Positions 55,149-62,954 of a stretch of 64,000 bases of DNA are shown piece by piece (the stretch's first letter is position 1; the number at the start of each line of letters is the position of its first letter). The notes below the pieces were generated by a model. It was not told the origin of the DNA and did not search any database. It saw only the letters and a list, made by a program, of their open reading frames with translations. The position numbers and the translations under genes were made by a program. Origin of the DNA: Rhizobiales bacterium Ga0077545 (GTDB taxonomy: Bacteria > Pseudomonadota > Alphaproteobacteria > Rhizobiales > Methylopilaceae); the NCBI GenBank assembly GCA_001464335.1, contig LNEV01000017.1, positions 100,981 through 164,980 on the forward strand, in the 5' to 3' direction.

Positions 55149-55910
55149 TCAGCCTCGCTGGAGAATGACGTTGAGGCCGTTTTCCATGTAGTTCATGAAA
55201 ACGCCCATCATGGTGGCAAGAACCAGCGCCAGCACCGCAAATCCGAGAAAGATCGAGGCGGGCATGGCGATGAAGAAGACCTGCATCTGCGGCATCAGGC
55301 GCGCGAGAACGCCAAGGCCGATGTTGAAGATGAGGCCGAAGATCAGTACGGGCGCCGAGACCTGAATGGCGATCGTGAACGAATCCGCGACAAGCCCGGT
55401 CACATATTTCGCGGCGTCTCCCGTGTCCGGAAAATTGCCCGGGCGGAAAATCTGGTAGCTCTGCCCGAGCGCCGCGATGACGAGGTGGTGCAGGTCGGTC
55501 GCGAAGATCAGCGCGACCGCCATCAGGCTGAGAAAGGTGCCGATCAGCGCGCCCTGCGAGCCCATGCTCGGATCGACCGCCGTCACGAAGCCGAGGCCGA
55601 GCTGCTGGGCGATGATCGTGCCCGCCGTCTGCAGCGTCGCGATCATGATGCGCCCGCAAATGCCGAGCACGAAACCAACCGCGATTTCCCCGAGCAGGAT
55701 GCCGATGATCGCGGGCACATCGCCGAGCGCGGGGTAATAAGGTGTGGCAAGCGGGTAGAAGACGAGCGTCAGCAGGAGCGCGATCGTCAGGCGCACGCGC
55801 ACCGGAAAGGAGCGTTCGCCGAATCCGGGCAGCAGCAGAACCAGCGTGCCGATCCGCGAGAAGATGAGCAGGAAGCCGATGCTCAGTTCCGGCAGGATCT
55901 GGATGCTCAC
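55149..55910 (-). CDS. fliR: Flagellar export protein FliR
   Basis: A 253-residue export-gate membrane protein with about six helices: LPELSIGFLLIFSRIGTLVLLLPGFGERSFPVRVRL at the start, PSMGSQGALIGTFLSLMAVALIFATDLHHLVI and GLIFNIGLGVLARLMPQMQVFFI later. It forms the pore with FliP and FliQ. It lies between fliQ and flhB. Confidence 0.97.
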   Translation of the reverse strand: MSIQILPELSIGFLLIFSRIGTLVLLLPGFGERSFPVRVRLTIALLLTLVFYPLATPYYPALGDVPAIIGILLGEIAVGFVLGICGRIMIATLQTAGTIIAQQLGLGFVTAVDPSMGSQGALIGTFLSLMAVALIFATDLHHLVIAALGQSYQIFRPGNFPDTGDAAKYVTGLVADSFTIAIQVSAPVLIFGLIFNIGLGVLARLMPQMQVFFIAMPASIFLGFAVLALVLATMMGVFMNYMENGLNVILQRG

Positions 55911-55975
55911 GCGAGCCTTTCAGAGTTTGTGGCAACACCCTGAAAAGAAACGCGTTGCGCGCGCCCTCTCCCGGC

Positions 55976-56242
55976 CTATCCGCCCGCAACGATGAGCTGC
56001 GCGATTCGGTTCATGTGGGCCGACAATACATCGCCCATGAACGGAAAGGCGAGGATCAGCACCGCGAACATCGCAATGATTTTGGGCACGAAGACGAGCG
56101 TCATCTCCTGGATCTGCGTCAGCGCCTGGAACAGCGAGATGACGACACCGACGAGAAGGCCGCACAGAAGAAGGGGCGCCGAAACCTTCAGCAGAGTGAT
56201 GATGGCGTCGCGGCCGACGTCGAGAACTTCAGGCCCTGTCAT
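55976..56242 (-). CDS. fliQ: Flagellar export protein FliQ
   Basis: An 88-residue two-helix export-gate protein: MTGPEVLDVGRDAIITLLKVS, VGVVISLFQALTQIQEMTLVFVPKI. The ATG at 56242 with aaggaacgaac upstream is chosen; the open frame upstream runs into the repeat. It follows fliE after 104 bases that hold the second palindromic repeat. Confidence 0.96.
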   Translation of the reverse strand: MTGPEVLDVGRDAIITLLKVSAPLLLCGLLVGVVISLFQALTQIQEMTLVFVPKIIAMFAVLILAFPFMGDVLSAHMNRIAQLIVAGG

Positions 56243-56257
56243 GTTCGTTCCTTGTGT

Positions 56258-56337
56258 CATCCCGGAAAACGCGGTGCGTTTGTCCGGGATCGTTGTCCGC
56301 ACTCGATCCCGGATCGGCTTTGCCGTCCGGGATTACG
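56258..56337. repeat. Palindromic intergenic repeat, copy 2 (fliE-fliQ gap)
   Basis: It begins TCATCCCGGA and closes TCCGGGATTA, with the inner inverted pair TCCGGGATCG/CGATCCCGGA. It has the same arms as the copy at 32851-32942 but differs in the spacers. It also sits within an operon on the minus strand. Confidence 0.8.
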
Positions 56338-56346
56338 CCTTCGGCG

Positions 56347-56673
56347 TCAGATCGGCATCCGCAAGATTTCTTCATAGGCCGAGATCACCCGGTCGCGGAC
56401 GCTGACGAGGGTTTCGAGAGCCACTTCGCTCTCGGCCACCGCCGTCACGACATCGACCAGATCGCCCCGCCCCTGCACGGCCTGCGAGGCCTGCACGTCG
56501 GCGGCGCGCCCGGCATCGGCCACCTGGCCGATGACCTGCTGAAGCATCGAGCCGAAGCCGGACCCGGAATCGGGCTGCGGCGCACCGGCCAGAGACGGCA
56601 TCTGCCCCATGCTCGGACCGGACAAAGCGGCGAGCTTGGAATAGGCATTGGCGGCAAGCATCGGCGACGACAT
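56347..56673 (-). CDS. fliE: Flagellar hook-basal body protein FliE
   Basis: A 108-residue MS-ring/rod junction protein. It ends with VVTAVAESEVALETLVSVRDRVISAYEEILRMPI, the FliE signature, with FGSMLQQVIGQVADAGRAADVQ in the middle. It is between flgC and fliQ. Confidence 0.96.
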   Translation of the reverse strand: MSSPMLAANAYSKLAALSGPSMGQMPSLAGAPQPDSGSGFGSMLQQVIGQVADAGRAADVQASQAVQGRGDLVDVVTAVAESEVALETLVSVRDRVISAYEEILRMPI

Positions 56674-56716
56674 CGGTCAGTTCCCCTTCAAGCGTGCGAG
56701 ATTTCGCCCGTGTGCG

Positions 56717-57127
56717 TCATGCACGCAGGATTTCGAGGGTGCGGGCAACCATGCGGCGCGTTGCGCCGATGACGCCGAGATTGGCTTCGTAACTGCGCTG
56801 CGCCTCGCGCATGTCCATCTGCTCGACGAGCGAGTTGACGTTCGGCGTCAGCACATAACCCGCGGCGTTCGCCGCCGGATGGCCGGGCTCGAATTTCGAG
56901 GCAAACGCCGATTTGTCCTTCTCGACGCGTCCAAGCTCGACGACTTCGGCGCCGAGTTCGCGGTCGAGCGCGACGCGGAATGTCGGAATCTTGCGCTGGT
57001 AGGGATTGCCGCCGGGCGTCGAGGCCGTCGAGTCGGCATTGGCGATGTTCTCCGAAATCACGCGCATCCGGCCGGACTGGGCCTTGAGGCCGGACGCGGC
57101 GATGGAAAGCGAGCGCAGGAAATCCAT
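56717..57127 (-). CDS. flgC: Flagellar basal-body rod protein FlgC
   Basis: A 136-residue proximal rod protein. MDFLRSLSIAASGLKAQSGRM and VISENIANADSTASTPGGNPYQRK are the flagellar rod N-motif, and the end EAQRSYEANLGVIGATRRMVARTLEIL is the C-motif. It is 14 bases after flgB. Confidence 0.97.
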   Translation of the reverse strand: MDFLRSLSIAASGLKAQSGRMRVISENIANADSTASTPGGNPYQRKIPTFRVALDRELGAEVVELGRVEKDKSAFASKFEPGHPAANAAGYVLTPNVNSLVEQMDMREAQRSYEANLGVIGATRRMVARTLEILRA

Positions 57128-57141
57128 GAAAGTGCTCCTTG

Positions 57142-57537
57142 TCAGCGCCGGGTGACGGCGGTTTTCAGCATTCCGAGGCCGCGGCTGTAGAGCTGCGAGA
57201 CCATCTGGAAGTCCGAAACGTTCTGGGCCACGCGCATCACTTCCTCTTCGAGGACGACGCCGTTGCCCTGCGGGGTGATCTCGTAGCTTTTGGTGCGCGA
57301 GGCCTCGGGGCCGCGTGCGCCGCCCCCGGCGAAATGCAGCGGGCTCGTGGCCGCCATCTGCACGCCGGCGGCCGCATTCTTGGCCATCGGGCCGAATTCC
57401 AGGGCTTTCAGGTCCCGCGCCTGATAATGCGGCGTGTCGGCATTGGCGACATTCTGCGCGAGCACGCTCTGGCGCGCCTCATGCCAGGACATGCGCTCTT
57501 TCAGCATGCCCACGAGCGGGATATCGCCGAATATCAT
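57142..57537 (-). CDS. flgB: Flagellar basal-body rod protein FlgB
   Basis: A 131-residue rod protein. MIFGDIPLVGMLKERMSWHE, then SVLAQNVANADTPHYQARDLKALEF (rod motif), and VSDFQMVSQLYSRGLGMLKTAV at the end. ATG 57537 is chosen; a GTG at 57570 would add 11 residues. It is the first gene of the unit, divergent from fliO with about 195 bases between them that should hold the promoters of both flagellar units. Confidence 0.95.
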   Translation of the reverse strand: MIFGDIPLVGMLKERMSWHEARQSVLAQNVANADTPHYQARDLKALEFGPMAKNAAAGVQMAATSPLHFAGGGARGPEASRTKSYEITPQGNGVVLEEEVMRVAQNVSDFQMVSQLYSRGLGMLKTAVTRR

Positions 57538-57732
57538 GCTCTTGATGTTCCCCTCGCCCGGAAGGTTCACGGCTGGAATCGTGCCTTCACCCGGCAGAAT
57601 TTGCCGGGCTCATGGTTAACGGGGGGTTAATACACGCAGGGGAACCCCGATTGCCCCTAGGCTCGCCGGTAATATTTTGTTATTTTATGTGCCTCTTGCG
57701 CCACGTGGCGTACACGCAGGGGTGGGTATCGC

Positions 57733-58674
57733 GTGCTTGATCAGATCTTTGGCGGCGAAGTTCCGACCGCCGTCCGCTTTGTCATTGCGTTCGGCGTCGT
57801 CCTTGCGCTCATCGCCATAACCTTCGTGGCTCTTCGCAAATTCGCCGGGCGCAAGCTGCCTCTGTCGAATGGCGGGCGTGCGCGCCAGCCGCGCCTTGGC
57901 GTGCTGGATGCCTTCGCCATCGATTCGCGGCGCCGTCTGGTTCTCATCCGCCGCGACAATGTCGAACACCTCATCATGATCGGCGGGCCGAACGATGTGC
58001 TCGTCGAAAGCGAGATCGTCCGAAACCCCGCGCAGGCCGGGCTGACGCCCGCTCCCGCCCAGGCCCCCGCCCCGCGCGCCCAGACGCGCCCCGGCGAAGC
58101 CGTACGTGCACCGATCGGCGCGCCGCCTCCGGCCCCGATGTCGCCGCAACACCGTCCCCTGCCCTTTGCCAGCGATGCGCCCCCGGCCGCCGAACCCGCC
58201 GCGCCCCCGGCGCCGTCGCGTTCGCTGCGCATGCCGTTCCAGCGCGAGCGCGCCACATCGTCCGGCGCCACGGCCACTCCGCCGGCATCGCTGCCCCCAG
58301 CCGCGAATGTGCCGCTGAGCCCGCCGCCCGCGATGGCCCGCACCATACCGCCGCGTGTGCGTGCGCCCGAACCGGTCGAAGCGCCCGAGGAAACCGCCGC
58401 CGCGCCGCAGGTACAGCCCCCCGCGCCGCGCCCGAAATCCGATGTCGATCCGCTTTATGCGGACATCGAGAAGAAGCTCGGAGAAGCGCTGTCGCGTTCG
58501 CCGGCCGCACCGCCCGCGCGTCCCACGGCTCCCGCGTCCGCTCCGCCGCCAGCCGCGCGGCGTCCGGAACCGGTTGAAGCCCCGCCCGCCCCGCAGCCGC
58601 AGGGCGGCTCGAAATCCCATCTCGACGCACTTGAGGAAGAGATGGCAAATCTCCTGGGCCGCGACCGCCCGTGA
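57733..58674 (+). CDS. fliO: FliO-like flagellar biosynthesis protein with long Pro/Ala-rich region
   Basis: A 313-residue protein. One N-terminal helix (AVRFVIAFGVVLALIAITFVALRKF) is followed by the FliO fold (RLGVLDAFAIDSRRRLVLIRRDNVEHLIMIGGPNDVLVE). About 190 residues of Pro/Ala-rich sequence follow, with the end SHLDALEEEMANLLGRDRP. FliO helps FliP assemble. It is unusually long compared with standard FliO, which has about 100-150 residues. A GTG start is used. The stop overlaps the fliP start. Confidence 0.88.
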   Translation: MLDQIFGGEVPTAVRFVIAFGVVLALIAITFVALRKFAGRKLPLSNGGRARQPRLGVLDAFAIDSRRRLVLIRRDNVEHLIMIGGPNDVLVESEIVRNPAQAGLTPAPAQAPAPRAQTRPGEAVRAPIGAPPPAPMSPQHRPLPFASDAPPAAEPAAPPAPSRSLRMPFQRERATSSGATATPPASLPPAANVPLSPPPAMARTIPPRVRAPEPVEAPEETAAAPQVQPPAPRPKSDVDPLYADIEKKLGEALSRSPAAPPARPTAPASAPPPAARRPEPVEAPPAPQPQGGSKSHLDALEEEMANLLGRDRP

Positions 58675-59408
58675 GCGGGCGGCGACTGGCGTATTTACTC
58701 CTTCATGTATTGGGACTGACCGCCGCGCTCGCAGGAACCGCGCACGCGCAGGGCGTGACGGTGGATCTCGGCCAGGGAGGCGTGTCCGAACGCGCGCTTC
58801 AGCTCGTCGCGCTCATCACCATCCTGTCGATCGCCCCTTCGATCCTCATCATGGTCACGAGCTTCACGCGCATCGTCGTCGTGCTGTCTCTGCTGCGCAC
58901 CGCGCTCGGCACGCAGACCGCCCCGCCCAATTCCGTGCTGATCTCGCTGGCGCTGTTCCTCACCGCCTTCATCATGGCGCCGGTCTTCCAGCAGACCTAC
59001 AACGAGGCGATCCAGCCGATGATCGCGGGCCAGATGACGCCCGAACAGGCGTTCGAGACCGCGACGCCTCCCTTCCGCACCTTCATGCTGAAGCATGTGC
59101 GCGAGAAGGACCTGCGCCTGTTCACCGACATCGCGCAGGAAGAGGCCGCCTCGCCCGACGAGGTCTCGCTGCGCGCTCTGGTGCCCGCGTTCATGATCTC
59201 GGAACTGCGCCGCGCCTTCGAGATCGGCTTCCTGCTGTTCGTGCCCTTCCTCGTCATCGATCTGGTCGTCGCGTCCATCCTGATGTCGATGGGCATGATG
59301 ATGCTGCCACCCATCATCGTCTCGCTGCCGTTCAAGCTGATCTTCTTCGTGCTGGTGGACGGCTGGAACCTCGTCGTCGGCTCGCTCGTCGAAAGCTTCA
59401 CGCGTTAG
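58671..59408 (+). CDS. fliP: Flagellar export protein FliP
   Basis: A 245-residue export-gate protein. A signal-like N-terminus leads to LVALITILSIAPSILIMVTSFTRIVVVLSLLR, the FliP signature, and DRLIAPVF-type mid regions; the end MGMMMLPPIIVSLPFKLIFFVLVDGWNLVVGSLV is conserved. The start is GTG at 58671, overlapping fliO by four bases. Confidence 0.97.
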   Translation: MSGRRLAYLLLHVLGLTAALAGTAHAQGVTVDLGQGGVSERALQLVALITILSIAPSILIMVTSFTRIVVVLSLLRTALGTQTAPPNSVLISLALFLTAFIMAPVFQQTYNEAIQPMIAGQMTPEQAFETATPPFRTFMLKHVREKDLRLFTDIAQEEAASPDEVSLRALVPAFMISELRRAFEIGFLLFVPFLVIDLVVASILMSMGMMMLPPIIVSLPFKLIFFVLVDGWNLVVGSLVESFTR

Positions 59409-59501
59409 CGGCGCGAAAGGCGACGAAATCGCGAAAGCGCGCATTTACCGCGATTGCCGATGCGCTTTGCCATCGCCGGGAAGGCGCTCCATCTTCAGGG
59501 C

Positions 59502-59843
59502 ATGAAAGCCTTCGTCCTGCCCTGTCTCGTTCTTGCCGTTCTGGCTGCCGCTGCGTGCCCGGCCTTTGTCGGCACCGCCGCCGCGCAGGCCGAATACCGG
59601 GGCATGTCCCCGCAATACGGAACGCCGCCGCGTCCGGACTATTTCTACGAGCCGAACTACCGGCCGCCGGGCAAGGAGCCGAACCGCTACGATTTCGTCA
59701 TCGGCGTCGATGCGAACGATTACCGGCGCGAGGACCCCCGCCCGCGCCCGCCGCATCACGGCCCACGCCCCCGTCCGCCGCACCACGGATCAGATCATCA
59801 CGGCTCGGGCCATTACGGGCCGGACCGTCCGCACGGCCGCTAG
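59502..59843 (+). CDS. Small exported His/Pro-rich protein
   Basis: A 113-residue protein with a signal peptide (MKAFVLPCLVLAVLAAAAC..), a middle part with YGTPPRPDYFYEPNYRPPGKEPNRYDFVIGVDAND, and a tail of Pro/His repeats (PRPPHHGPRPRPPHHGSDHHG). No family recognised. The His clusters could bind metal, which is inference. It is on the flagellar strand, 93 bases after fliP, but need not be related. Confidence 0.65.
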   Translation: MKAFVLPCLVLAVLAAAACPAFVGTAAAQAEYRGMSPQYGTPPRPDYFYEPNYRPPGKEPNRYDFVIGVDANDYRREDPRPRPPHHGPRPRPPHHGSDHHGSGHYGPDRPHGR

Positions 59844-59852
59844 GCAGCAGGG

Positions 59853-60575
59853 CTAGCGCGGCTCGTTCTGCAGGCTGAGGTAAACGGGGCTGAATTCCGC
59901 GATCTCGCTGAGCCGGTCCCAGTTGAGGATCGTCACCGCGCCGCCGCCCTGCCATTGGACGATCCCGCCGTTGCGAAGCTCCGTCAGCACACGGTTGACG
60001 TGCACCGTCGACAGGCCGAGCGCGTCGCCCAGTTCTTCCTGCGTCACCGGCATGTGGAAGCTGTGGCCGTTGGTCTGGCCGATCGCGCCGAGCCGCACAT
60101 AGAGCTCGCAGATGAGATGCGCCATCTGCGCCGTTGCGGATGAGCGGCCCATCGCCGTCAGCCATTGCCGATGGATCGCCGCATCGATCAGGGTCGACAG
60201 CCACAGAATGCGCGTCAGATGCGGGTAGTCCTCGCTGATCTTCTTCAGCGTGGCGTGCGGCACGAAGGCGATGCGCGTCGGCGCAAGCGTCGTGACGCCG
60301 TGGTCCATCGTCTTCAGCAGAAACGAATGCAGATCGACGAAATCGCCGCCGATATGGATGGCGGAGATCTGCCGCCGCCCGCTCGGCAGCACTTTGTAGC
60401 GTGCCGCGAAGCCTTCGACGATGATGCAGGATTCGGTCGGCCGGTCGCCTTCGCGCACGATGTCCTCGTCCGCCCCATAGTCGCGGATGCGCGTGAACGC
60501 GCGTTCGAGAACGTCCTTCTCCTCGTCGGAAAGTGCGTCGCTGTGCTCAAGCTTGCGAATCAGAAGTTTGGTCAT
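59853..60575 (-). CDS. Crp/Fnr family transcriptional regulator
   Basis: A 240-residue regulator. The cyclic-nucleotide-like sensor domain spans about 20-140 (GDRPTESCIIVEGFAARYKVLPSGRRQISAIHIGGDFVDLHSF), and the winged helix about 150-225 (VTQEELGDALGLSTVHVNRVLTELRNGGIV). The N-terminal cysteine set of oxygen-sensing FNR is absent. The ligand is unknown. It converges with the His-rich gene. Confidence 0.93.
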   Translation of the reverse strand: MTKLLIRKLEHSDALSDEEKDVLERAFTRIRDYGADEDIVREGDRPTESCIIVEGFAARYKVLPSGRRQISAIHIGGDFVDLHSFLLKTMDHGVTTLAPTRIAFVPHATLKKISEDYPHLTRILWLSTLIDAAIHRQWLTAMGRSSATAQMAHLICELYVRLGAIGQTNGHSFHMPVTQEELGDALGLSTVHVNRVLTELRNGGIVQWQGGGAVTILNWDRLSEIAEFSPVYLSLQNEPR

Positions 60576-60683
60576 CTTTACCCCGCGCTGGATATCGGCG
60601 GGTTTCGCGCCTTCGACATTAACTTATGATGTTGCGCCCTGCGGCGGCTTGGCATCTCCCTCAAACTTCGTGGGGGAAGTTCG

Positions 60684-60893
60684 GTGAACACGTTTCGCGC
60701 CTTCATTTTGAATGATGACGACAAAATCATGAGTTCGGAAATACTCGACGTGAAAAGCGACGCCGAGGCCATCGAATCCGCGCGCATGTTTGCCTCCGAG
60801 AACGATCTGGAAATCTGGCAGGGCCAGCGGCGTGTCGCCCGGATGAAGAAGGGCGGCGAGGTTCAGCTCGTATCCCAACGCACGAACACCTGA
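60684..60893 (+). CDS. Small hypothetical protein
   Basis: A 69-residue protein: MNTFRAFILNDDDKIMSSEI, then SDAEAIESARMFASENDLEIWQGQRRVARM. It has no signal peptide or membrane segment. The pattern (short strand, helix DAEAIESARMFA, strand EIWQGQRRVARM) recurs in small rhizobial proteins without known role. The start is GTG with gtgggggaag upstream. It is divergent from the Crp/Fnr gene. Confidence 0.7.
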   Translation: MNTFRAFILNDDDKIMSSEILDVKSDAEAIESARMFASENDLEIWQGQRRVARMKKGGEVQLVSQRTNT

Positions 60894-60982
60894 CATTGCT
60901 CCATCGGGCATCCCTGCGACCGCCGGAACGCACATTCAACAAAACGGTTGAATAATTTTTCCGGCGGTCTATATTCAACCCT

Positions 60983-61321
60983 ATGGTTGAACATCAACAG
61001 CTCGACGCCATCTTCGCCGCCCTCGCCGATCCGACGCGCCGGGCCATGCTGCGGCAGCTCTCGCGTGGCGAATTCAGCGTGGGAGAACTGGCCGCGCCTT
61101 TCAGCATGAGTTTCGCCGGCGCCTCCAAGCATCTGAAAGCTCTGGAAAAAGCAGGCCTCGTCACCCGCGCCATACAAGGGCGTACGCATCTGTGCCGTCT
61201 CAACGCCCAGCCCATGCACGGGGCGCTGGAATGGCTGCGTTATTACGAGAACTTCTGGAACGCGCGCCTCGACGATCTCGAGCGCGAACTCACCGCAGAC
61301 GACGAAAGGAAACGCCGATGA
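60983..61321 (+). CDS. ArsR-family transcriptional regulator
   Basis: A 112-residue winged-helix regulator: IFAALADPTRRAMLRQLSRGEFSVGELAAPFSMSFAGASKHLKALEKAGLVTR. The Cys metal site of ArsR/SmtB repressors is missing, so it is the non-metal type often paired with an SRPBCC gene. Such a gene overlaps its stop. AT-rich sequence before it has repeated cggttga/tcaacc arms (60943-60989), a likely operator. Confidence 0.93.
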   Translation: MVEHQQLDAIFAALADPTRRAMLRQLSRGEFSVGELAAPFSMSFAGASKHLKALEKAGLVTRAIQGRTHLCRLNAQPMHGALEWLRYYENFWNARLDDLERELTADDERKRR

Positions 61322-61854
61322 CCGACACGATGACCGGTTATGCCACCCCGCTTTCCGAAGATACGGTACGTATCGAGCGCAGCCTTCCCGGCCCGATCGA
61401 GCGCGTCTGGACCTATCTGACCGACTCCGACAAACGCGCCACATGGCTCGCCCGCGGGCCGATGGACAGCGCCGAAGGCGGCAAGGTGGAGCTGACCTGG
61501 TTCAATTCGAAGCTGTCGGGACAGAATGAGCCGCCGCCGGAAGAATACAAGAATTCCGAAGGCCATTCGATGACGGGCCGCGTGCTCGCCTGCGATCCGC
61601 CGCATCTTCTCAGCTTCACCTGGAGCGGGGAGACATCCGAATCCGTTGTCACATTCGAACTGTCACAACAGAGCGAGCGCGTGAAGCTCGTCCTGACGCA
61701 CAGCCGCCTCGCCAATCGCGGCGCCAAGCTCGGCGTCGCGGGCGGCTGGCACGCCCATCTCGACATCCTGGAAGACGTGCTCTCGGACAGGCCCGCCCGC
61801 CCCTTCTGGTCGAACCACAAAAGGCTGAAAGCCGAATATGAGGCGCGGCTGTAA
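61318..61854 (+). CDS. SRPBCC domain protein (AHSA1-like)
   Basis: A 178-residue START/Bet v1-fold protein: VRIERSLPGPIERVWTYLTDSDKRATWLARGPMD, GRVLACDPPHLLSFTWSGE, and GWHAHLDILEDVL near the end. The family binds hydrophobic ligands; function unknown. The ATG overlaps the ArsR stop (ATGA), the usual pairing of regulator and target. Confidence 0.9.
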   Translation: MTDTMTGYATPLSEDTVRIERSLPGPIERVWTYLTDSDKRATWLARGPMDSAEGGKVELTWFNSKLSGQNEPPPEEYKNSEGHSMTGRVLACDPPHLLSFTWSGETSESVVTFELSQQSERVKLVLTHSRLANRGAKLGVAGGWHAHLDILEDVLSDRPARPFWSNHKRLKAEYEARL

Positions 61855-61856
61855 CA

Positions 61857-62843
61857 TCAGAACTGCCAGCCGGCGGGCACCCAGGCATAGCCGCTGTCGG
61901 TGCGCAGGATGCGTCCAAGACCCGGGAACGGGTAATGAAAGCCGAGAACGAGCATCCGGTCGGCCGCGGCCCGATCGAAAATGCGCGTGCGGGCCGTGGC
62001 GGCAGCCTCCTGATCGCGATCGGGTCCGGGCCGCCAAGGCCGGTCGATGTTGACGACGGGGTGGTAGGCAAGATCGGCAGTCAGAAGAAGCTGATCCCCG
62101 CCCGAATGAACGAGAAAAGCCGCCATGCCCGGTGTATGGCCGGACGCGGCAATCGTCGTCAGGCCGGGCAGAAGCTCCGTGCCCGCTTCGTAGAGCTCGA
62201 TGCCGCCGGCAACAGGCTGCACGCTCTCTTTGATGTTGGCCGCGAAACGCTGCTGGAATTCCTTGGGCACCGGCATGTAGGAGAGGTCCGGATCGCCCTC
62301 GACGAAGAACGCCCAGTCCGCTTTCGGCGCCAGCACCCTCGCGCGCGGAAACGCCGGGCCGCCTTCGGCGGTCCGCAGATTGCCGACATGATCGGGATGG
62401 GTGTGCGAGATCACGACAAGGTCGATGTCGGCGGGCGAGAGCCCGATGGCGCGCAGATTGTCGAACAGGCGCCCGCCGTTCGGCCCCATCGTGCTTCCCG
62501 CACCGGCTTCCAGCAGGACGCGGCGCCCGCCGATCTCCAGCAGAAGCGTGTTCAGGTTCAGCGTCATGCGGTCGGTCGGCAGGAACGCCCGCCGCAGAAC
62601 CTCTTCCAGCGCGGCCTCGGGCGCGTCTCCCGCATAAATCCTCGGCGGACCGCCGATAGTGCCGTCGCTGAGCACGGTCGCGGCGATGTCGCCGACCTGA
62701 AAACGGTAATGACCGGCATTTCCGGACCGCGTGGACGGCGCTGGCTGGGCGAAGACCGGTCGAGGCCCAACATGACCGAGAAGCGCGCCGGACGCACCGG
62801 CAACCGCCGTCAGCATGATCTTGCGTCGGTTGATCGTCAGCAT
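61857..62843 (-). CDS. Exported MBL-fold metallo-hydrolase
   Basis: A 328-residue metallo-beta-lactamase-fold enzyme. The N-terminus has a Tat-like signal (INRRKIMLTAVAGASGALLG). The metal motif HTHPDH (LVVISHTHPDHVGNL) is complete, with later His in ASGHTPGMAA and Asp in LLTADLAYHP. The substrate could be a lactone or ester. The ATG at 62843 has agaaggaacacg upstream. It is divergent from a LysR gene. Confidence 0.9.
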   Translation of the reverse strand: MLTINRRKIMLTAVAGASGALLGHVGPRPVFAQPAPSTRSGNAGHYRFQVGDIAATVLSDGTIGGPPRIYAGDAPEAALEEVLRRAFLPTDRMTLNLNTLLLEIGGRRVLLEAGAGSTMGPNGGRLFDNLRAIGLSPADIDLVVISHTHPDHVGNLRTAEGGPAFPRARVLAPKADWAFFVEGDPDLSYMPVPKEFQQRFAANIKESVQPVAGGIELYEAGTELLPGLTTIAASGHTPGMAAFLVHSGGDQLLLTADLAYHPVVNIDRPWRPGPDRDQEAAATARTRIFDRAAADRMLVLGFHYPFPGLGRILRTDSGYAWVPAGWQF

Positions 62844-62903
62844 CGTGTTCCTTCTCCGTGGCAAAAGCGGTCGCTCCACAGCAACGTGACGTGTCTTCAC
62901 TGG

Positions 62904-62921
62904 TTTGATAAGACGATCAAA
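62904..62921. promoter_or_regulatory. Perfect dyad, likely LysR operator
   Basis: TTTGAT-N6-ATCAAA lies in the 111-base gap between the metallo-hydrolase and LysR genes, 33 bases before the LysR start. The form suits a LysR-type regulator binding site (T-N11-A with dyad). Confidence 0.5.
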
Positions 62922-62954
62922 AGAGAGCAAGCTGCTCGTCTGAGGCGATCAATC

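Noticed and set aside
61935..62954. N-terminal 340 residues of the frame containing the LysR gene
   Set aside because: It is antisense to the metallo-hydrolase gene; LysR begins at a GTG near 62955.
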